From Planctomycetota bacterium (GTDB taxonomy: Bacteria; Planctomycetota; Phycisphaerae; FEN-1346; JAACEH01), in contig JAFGPY010000118.1 of assembly GCA_016935955.1 (NCBI GenBank), positions 1 to 10,147 on the forward strand: a DNA stretch of 10,147 bases. The letters are read 5' to 3'. Of this stretch, positions 6,402-10,147 are shown piece after piece; position 1 is the first letter of the stretch, and each line of letters begins with the position of its first letter. Made by a program: the position numbers and the translations under genes. The notes beneath the pieces were generated by a model. That model was not told the origin of the DNA. It worked only from the letters and a program-made list of their open reading frames with translations, and searched no databases.

Positions 6402-8069
6402 TCACAGGTCGGCGGATTCGCCGTTGGTCAGGGCGAGGACGTCGCGCGCCTTTGCAGCCGGCAGGCCGAGACACGCACAGAACTCTCCGGCGATGCGGCC
6501 GGCCAGCCCCGGCTTGTCCAGCACCTCGGGCGCGACGAAAACGAAGGCCTTCCACAGGCCGCGATACTTGCGGTTGAGCAACTCGGCCTCGTCGCGGAAG
6601 TCGGGATGGCGGGCCAGCGGAATGATTTGATTCTGCTCGAAACGCACGGGCGTGGTGATGGCCTTGGCCTGCATCTTGATCGGCGGGCAATAGACCAGAA
6701 CGCTGTGGCTGCCGATGCCGGTCATGGCCGACAACCGCCCCTCAATCTGTTGCAGACGCCGGCGTCCCCCGGGGCGTCCGCGGAGCAACTCGACGATCTT
6801 CTCCGCTCCGCCAATGCCGCGTGCAGCCGTCTCGGTCAGCACGACTGCCGGCACGTAGAGGCGGCGGTGATAGATGGCTCGCCCCAGCTCTCGTGCCTCG
6901 GCGGCCGAGAGAATCTCCGGCGAGTCGCCGCGGCCATCCTGGCGGGCATTGGCCAGCCGGCGAACCATCTCCTCGTCGCTCATCTGGGGACTCAGCACCG
7001 ATTCGCCGTCGTCGTACGGGTTGCTGTCGGCGGGCAGGTTGTGCCCCAGCAGCCCGCGGGCCAGCATGGCCGAGGCAGCCACCTTGGTCTTGTGATAGTA
7101 GACGCGTTCGGCCATCGAGTATCGCAGCCGCATCAGGTTCATGATTTCGGTCGTCAGTTCAATGCGGGCGTAGCCGCGCGGGCTCAGCACATCGAGGGCC
7201 AGGCGCTCGGCCCCGCCGTGCTCGTCGCGACCGACGAAGAAATAATGGAGCAGCCGCCGATCGAAACCGCCCTGGAGCCCGGTGAAGTAGAGGTCGCGGG
7301 CCAGGTAGTCGAGCAGATCGGCCGAGACGGCGCCCGAGACGATGTCGGCCATGAACGGATGGAACAGCCCGCAGCCGCACAGGTGCTCGTATCGGCGTGC
7401 GGCTTCGCCCAGGAACTGCCTGAAGGCGTCGAGGTCGCCGGGAGCCGACCCCCGCCGCGCCGCCCGGTCGCGGGCCTCCTCCAGCAGCGCGGGGAACCGG
7501 CGACAGGTCTCGCCGTCGTCGTCCTCGCGGAAGGCCAGGACCAGGTAGACCAGCCAGCGCAGCGTCCGGTTGTCCATCCCCTGGACGTAAGGCGACGAAC
7601 GCTCGAACAGGCGGGCCAGGTTGCTTCGCTCATCGAAGAGCAGCCACCACAGCCGCGGGCTGTCCAGGGCATCGTGTTTCAGGTAGATGTCCTGCAGTTC
7701 GTCCTCGAGGGTGTGCCCGAACGGAATGTGGGTGATGTCGTGCAACAGGGCGGCAATCGAGACGACCTCGACCAGGCTGTCGAGATTCAGCCGGTCGCCG
7801 GACGCCGGAGCGGCCGCCTGAATGGCCTCGGGCGCCGGCAGGTGCAGCCGTTCGTGGTTGGCCCGGATGTGCCGCAGCATCTCGCGGCTGACCCAGTAGG
7901 TTCCGATGCTGTGGGCCAGGCGCGTGTGCGTCGCGCCGCGAAACACGAGATGGGCGAACCCCAATTGCATCACGCGGCCAAGACGCTGGAATTCGGGCGT
8001 GTTGAGAACGTCGCAGGCCAGTGGCGAGAGCAGAACGTCGCCGTGAACCGGATCGCGGTAGAGCCTCAT
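6402..8069 (-). CDS. HD-domain phosphohydrolase, SAMHD1/dGTPase-like (COG1078 type)
   Basis: This 555-residue HD-superfamily protein starts at the ATG at 8069; an in-frame TTG two codons upstream is less likely. The opening RDPVHGDVLLSP and the sequence around 26-60 (EFQRLGRVMQLG, then THTRLAHSIG with H53) are typical of the SAMHD1/YwfO-like branch. The metal and catalytic residues are present: H53, H110-D111 in LLHDITHIPFGH (with H114 and H119) and D254 in LLDYLARD. From family knowledge, such enzymes hydrolyse dNTPs to the nucleoside and triphosphate, often as allosterically controlled oligomers; the substrate here is inferred. About 290 residues follow the HD core, longer than I expect for many bacterial relatives. 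That part ends in a segment (roughly 420-555) I do not recognise. It is convergent with mutL and preceded by its own candidate promoter and inverted repeat. The ribosome-binding site is weak (GGTGA). Confidence 0.9.
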   Translation of the reverse strand: MRLYRDPVHGDVLLSPLACDVLNTPEFQRLGRVMQLGFAHLVFRGATHTRLAHSIGTYWVSREMLRHIRANHERLHLPAPEAIQAAAPASGDRLNLDSLVEVVSIAALLHDITHIPFGHTLEDELQDIYLKHDALDSPRLWWLLFDERSNLARLFERSSPYVQGMDNRTLRWLVYLVLAFREDDDGETCRRFPALLEEARDRAARRGSAPGDLDAFRQFLGEAARRYEHLCGCGLFHPFMADIVSGAVSADLLDYLARDLYFTGLQGGFDRRLLHYFFVGRDEHGGAERLALDVLSPRGYARIELTTEIMNLMRLRYSMAERVYYHKTKVAASAMLARGLLGHNLPADSNPYDDGESVLSPQMSDEEMVRRLANARQDGRGDSPEILSAAEARELGRAIYHRRLYVPAVVLTETAARGIGGAEKIVELLRGRPGGRRRLQQIEGRLSAMTGIGSHSVLVYCPPIKMQAKAITTPVRFEQNQIIPLARHPDFRDEAELLNRKYRGLWKAFVFVAPEVLDKPGLAGRIAGEFCACLGLPAAKARDVLALTNGESADL

Positions 8070-8107
8070 GGTCAATCACCGACAAGGGGACTTCGGTCAG
8101 AGGCCGT

Positions 8108-8136
8108 ACTCTACACCCGACGGGCGACGACGGCAA
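8108..8136 (-). promoter_or_regulatory. Candidate sigma-70 promoter of the HD phosphohydrolase gene
   Basis: On the minus strand TTGCCG (8136-8131) and TAGAGT (8113-8108) are separated by 17 bases. Both hexamers match consensus at four of six positions. The -35 is the same hexamer as in the mutL promoter. Transcription would start near 8101, giving a leader of about 32 bases. The left (8119-8129) arm of the inverted repeat falls in the spacer. Confidence 0.5.
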
Positions 8137-8157
8137 ATTATTTCCACGTCGCCCGTC
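8119..8157. repeat. Perfect 11-base inverted repeat, possible operator or hairpin
   Basis: GACGGGCGACG (8119-8129) and CGTCGCCCGTC (8147-8157) are exact reverse complements around a 17-base AT-rich centre (8130-8146). One arm sits between the -35 and -10 of the candidate HD-gene promoter and the other just upstream of the -35. This suggests a dimeric repressor site. It could equally be a terminator for the small secreted-protein gene, whose stop is 43 bases upstream in the direction of transcription, though no T-run follows. Confidence 0.6.
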
Positions 8158-8199
8158 AGTGGCCGCCGGCGAGGCCCTTTGCCGCCATCGGACCGAGGC

Positions 8200-8517
8200 C
8201 TAACGCACCACGATCACCACGACCACAGGACGGCTGGGCTGGACAACCGTGCGGGTCCGCGCCGTCGACCACGTGCGGTGGTAGGCATGGTTGAATCCCA
8301 GCGTCCGGGTCGGATATGACCGGGCCACAGGCGCAGCGTACATCGTCTGGGGAGCATAGCACGGCGTGGCCTGGACTGTCGGCACATAGACCGGGCGGGC
8401 CGACGTGTAGCGAACGCTGAGGCTGCCGTGCCCGGCCTGGGCCGTCGCGGCCGTGAGCAGAACGAATCCCATCACGAGGGCAGCGGCCATCGCCGCCTTG
8501 GCAATACGGGTCTTCAT
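8200..8517 (-). CDS. Small exported basic protein of unknown function
   Basis: This 105-residue protein starts at the ATG at 8517, supported by a strong AAAGGAG six bases upstream. Residues 1-28 form a clear Sec signal peptide: MKTRIAK, a hydrophobic core to about 24, then the signal peptidase I site ending AQA, cleaved before GHG. The mature part of about 77 residues contains no Asp or Glu, nine Arg, six Tyr, one Cys and many Pro, Val and Thr. It ends in a hydrophobic run (PVVVVIVVR). I recognise no family. The composition suggests an extended or surface-binding protein, perhaps interacting with acidic polymer or nucleic acid, but this is speculative. It follows the dehydratase gene on the same strand after 134 bases and may share its transcript or use its own weak promoter. 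The strong ribosome-binding site and signal peptide make it a real gene. Confidence 0.8.
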   Translation of the reverse strand: MKTRIAKAAMAAALVMGFVLLTAATAQAGHGSLSVRYTSARPVYVPTVQATPCYAPQTMYAAPVARSYPTRTLGFNHAYHRTWSTARTRTVVQPSRPVVVVIVVR

Positions 8518-8523
8518 AGCTTT

Positions 8524-8530
8524 CTCCTTT
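8524..8530 (-). promoter_or_regulatory. Strong ribosome-binding site of the small exported protein
   Basis: The minus strand reads AAAGGAG from 8530 to 8524, six bases before the ATG at 8517. It selects this start over the longer in-frame option at 8634, which would put 39 extra residues before the signal peptide. It is the best Shine-Dalgarno sequence in the window. Confidence 0.8.
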
Positions 8531-8578
8531 CCCGTTTGGAGCATGTCCTTGCGACTGCATAGACCGCCTGGGGACCGG

Positions 8579-8607
8579 ATTATTCGCGGTATTTTTGCGG
8601 GCGGAAA
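8579..8607 (-). promoter_or_regulatory. Weak candidate promoter for the small exported protein gene
   Basis: On the minus strand TTTCCG (8607-8602) and AATAAT (8584-8579) are 17 bases apart. The -10 lacks the conserved first T and the -35 matches at only three positions. It would give a leader of about 55 bases. No terminator is evident between the dehydratase stop and this site, so co-transcription is an equal possibility. Confidence 0.28.
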
Positions 8608-8651
8608 AGGGGCGCGGCTGTCACGGGGCGGCAAACCACACGGCGGCGGAA

Positions 8652-10147
8652 TCAGTTGTGATTTTCGGGCTGGAATTCCGGGACGATGCCCTTGAGGGTC
8701 TGGACGACGACGTCCCGGGAATTGTTGTTGCAGATGGGACTGAGCGAATCCAAGGCGGTGGCCACCTGCTCGTTGGTGCTCGGCCGCACCTCCCAGATGC
8801 TGATCTTCTCGTGATGCGTCGGCAGGATGCCCTCGCCCGAGATGCGTAGCTCCTCGAACAGTTTTTCGCCGGGTCGCATGCCGCTGAACTCGATCTTGAT
8901 GTCCACGTCGGGCCGGTAGCCCGAGAGCGTGATCATGTCGCGGGCCAGGTCGACGATCTTGACGGGCTCGCCCATGTCGAGGACGAAGATTTCGCCGCCC
9001 TTGCCCATGGCGCCGGCCTGGATGACTAACTGGCTGGCCTCAGGAATGGTCATGAAGTACCGCCGCATCTCCGGGTGCGTGACGGTCACGGGGCCACCCT
9101 GAGCGATCTGTCGGCGGAAGATCGGCACGACGCTGCCGTTGCTGCCGAGCACGTTGCCGAAACGGACCGTCACGAAGCGCGTCTTGGCGGCCTGCCCCGA
9201 CGTGTTGAGCCATTGGCAGTACATCTCCGCGACGCGCTTGGTGCAGCCCATGATGCTGGTCGGATTGACGGCCTTGTCGGTCGAGATCATGACCATCGAC
9301 TCGACTCCGTGCTCGCAGCACATGTCGGCCATGTTCTTGGTGCCGAAGATGTTGTTCTTGATGGCCTCACACGGGTTCTGTTCCATCAGCGGCACGTGCT
9401 TGTGCGCCGCCGCGTGGAAGACCACGTCAGGCTTGTATCGCTCGAAGGTATCCTTGAGCCGCTGGCGGTCGTAGACGTCGCAGATTACCGGCCGCATGTC
9501 CACGTCCGGGAAGCTGGCCCTCAGTTCCCGCTCGATGAAGAACAGGGCGTTCTCGGCCTGCTCCAGCAGGACCAGCAGCCGCGGCTTGAACAGCAGCACC
9601 TGGCGGCACATCTCCGAGCCAATCGACCCGCCGGCCCCGGAGATCAGCACCGTCTTGTCGGTCAGCATGTGACCGATGCTCTTCATGTCGAGCTTGACCT
9701 CTTCGCGGCCCAGAAGGTCGTTGATGTCCACTTCGCGCAGGTGGGTCAGGTCGGCGCGGCCCTCGATCAGGTCGGCGACGCCCGGCACGATGCGAAAGAT
9801 CAGTTTCGAACCCTTGCAGAACTCGATGATGCGGCGCAGCAGTTGCCGCGTGGGGTTCGCCAGAGCGATGACCAGTTCCTCGACCTCGTGGGTCTCGCAG
9901 ATCTTGCCGATCTGGCTCGTGTCGCCGAGCACCGGCACGGCGTGGATGCGCGAGCCGCGAAGGCCCTGGTTGTCGTCGACGAAGCCCACGACGCGATACC
10001 GCTCGACGGGCAGCCGCTGCATCTCGCGCAGCACGGCTTCGCCGGCGTCGCCTGCCCCGACGATCAGGACGTTGGTCAGGCCGCCGGCCGCGATCGGCCG
10101 CATGCCCTCGCGGTAGATGCGGATGGCGAACCGCACGCCGCCGACCA
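8652..10147 (-). CDS. Nucleotide-sugar 4,6-dehydratase, WbpM/PglF/CapD family (5' end outside window)
   Basis: About 497 C-terminal residues are visible and the frame stays open to the window edge. Full-length members are about 600-650 residues with N-terminal membrane helices, so the missing part is probably that membrane region. The first nucleotide-binding domain shows NVLIVGAGDAGEAVLREM (about 10020-10075). The second, an extended SDR domain, shows VLISGAGGSIGSEMCRQ (about 9600-9655), then the STDKAVNPTSIMGCTKR active-site segment (about 9234-9290) and RFGNVLGSNGSVVP. The usual SDR Tyr is Met (codon 9249-9251), with the catalytic Lys at 9237-9239. From family knowledge, this Met is typical of the large membrane-bound WbpM/PglF enzymes that convert UDP-GlcNAc to the 4-keto-6-deoxy sugar, so it is not a defect. 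The role is early in synthesis of deoxy-amino sugars for O-antigen, capsule or protein glycans at the inner membrane. The exact substrate is inferred. Confidence 0.95.
   Translation of the reverse strand, partial: VGGVRFAIRIYREGMRPIAAGGLTNVLIVGAGDAGEAVLREMQRLPVERYRVVGFVDDNQGLRGSRIHAVPVLGDTSQIGKICETHEVEELVIALANPTRQLLRRIIEFCKGSKLIFRIVPGVADLIEGRADLTHLREVDINDLLGREEVKLDMKSIGHMLTDKTVLISGAGGSIGSEMCRQVLLFKPRLLVLLEQAENALFFIERELRASFPDVDMRPVICDVYDRQRLKDTFERYKPDVVFHAAAHKHVPLMEQNPCEAIKNNIFGTKNMADMCCEHGVESMVMISTDKAVNPTSIMGCTKRVAEMYCQWLNTSGQAAKTRFVTVRFGNVLGSNGSVVPIFRRQIAQGGPVTVTHPEMRRYFMTIPEASQLVIQAGAMGKGGEIFVLDMGEPVKIVDLARDMITLSGYRPDVDIKIEFSGMRPGEKLFEELRISGEGILPTHHEKISIWEVRPSTNEQVATALDSLSPICNNNSRDVVVQTLKGIVPEFQPENHN

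Noticed and set aside
8129..8146. Sigma-54-like TGG...TTTGC on the minus strand upstream of the HD gene
   Set aside because: GG and GC are separated by 9 bases instead of the required 10 and the rest of the -24 box is poor. The sigma-70 reading fits better.
6606..8294. 562-codon open frame on the plus strand opposite the HD gene
   Set aside because: It is antisense to a gene with intact catalytic motifs, has no domain of its own, and runs through the HD promoter and into the small secreted-protein gene.
8652..10147. Loss of the catalytic Tyr in the dehydratase
   Set aside because: Met at this position is normal for the large WbpM/PglF/CapD enzymes, so it is not a sign of decay.

Overview
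This GC-rich (about two thirds G+C by eye) window comes from a bacterial chromosome. It carries six substantial protein genes, two of them cut by the window edges, and one small secreted-protein gene. I see no rRNA, tRNA, CRISPR array, insertion sequence or phage gene. The mix of an NtrC-type two-component pair, a glycosyltransferase fused to TPRs, a WbpM/CapD-type dehydratase and a MutL with endonuclease motifs would fit a Planctomycetota or related PVC-type bacterium. That placement is an inference from gene style, not from a marker gene.

Layout. Positions 1-1681 (+) hold the end of an NtrB-like histidine kinase and a complete NtrC-family sigma-54 activator, joined by an ATGA start/stop overlap. 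Facing them is a large (-) gene, 1659-4220. It encodes an 853-residue membrane protein with an N-terminal anchor, a predicted extracytoplasmic beta-rich domain, a GT-C type polytopic glycosyltransferase core and a C-terminal TPR array. The two convergent reading frames overlap by 23 bases. A divergent control region at 4221-4359 separates it from mutL (4360-6261, +), with a perfect TATAAT on each strand. A 140-base stretch with several inverted repeats (6262-6401) lies between mutL and the convergent HD-domain phosphohydrolase gene (6402-8069, -).

Further right, all on the minus strand and in transcription order, are the truncated UDP-sugar 4,6-dehydratase gene (8652-10147), a small exported basic protein (8200-8517) and the HD phosphohydrolase. 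They are separated by gaps of 134 and 130 bases. The second gap holds a perfect 11-base inverted repeat interlocked with a plausible sigma-70 promoter.

How the genes might work together. The dehydratase and the GT-C/TPR protein point to surface glycan or glycoprotein synthesis. MutL (mismatch repair) and the HD protein (possibly a dNTP triphosphohydrolase) both touch replication fidelity but are not co-transcribed. I found no clear new multi-gene system. The most unusual items are the TMTC-like GT-C/TPR fusion, the paired -10 elements with a possible leaderless start, and the inverted repeat over the HD-gene promoter.
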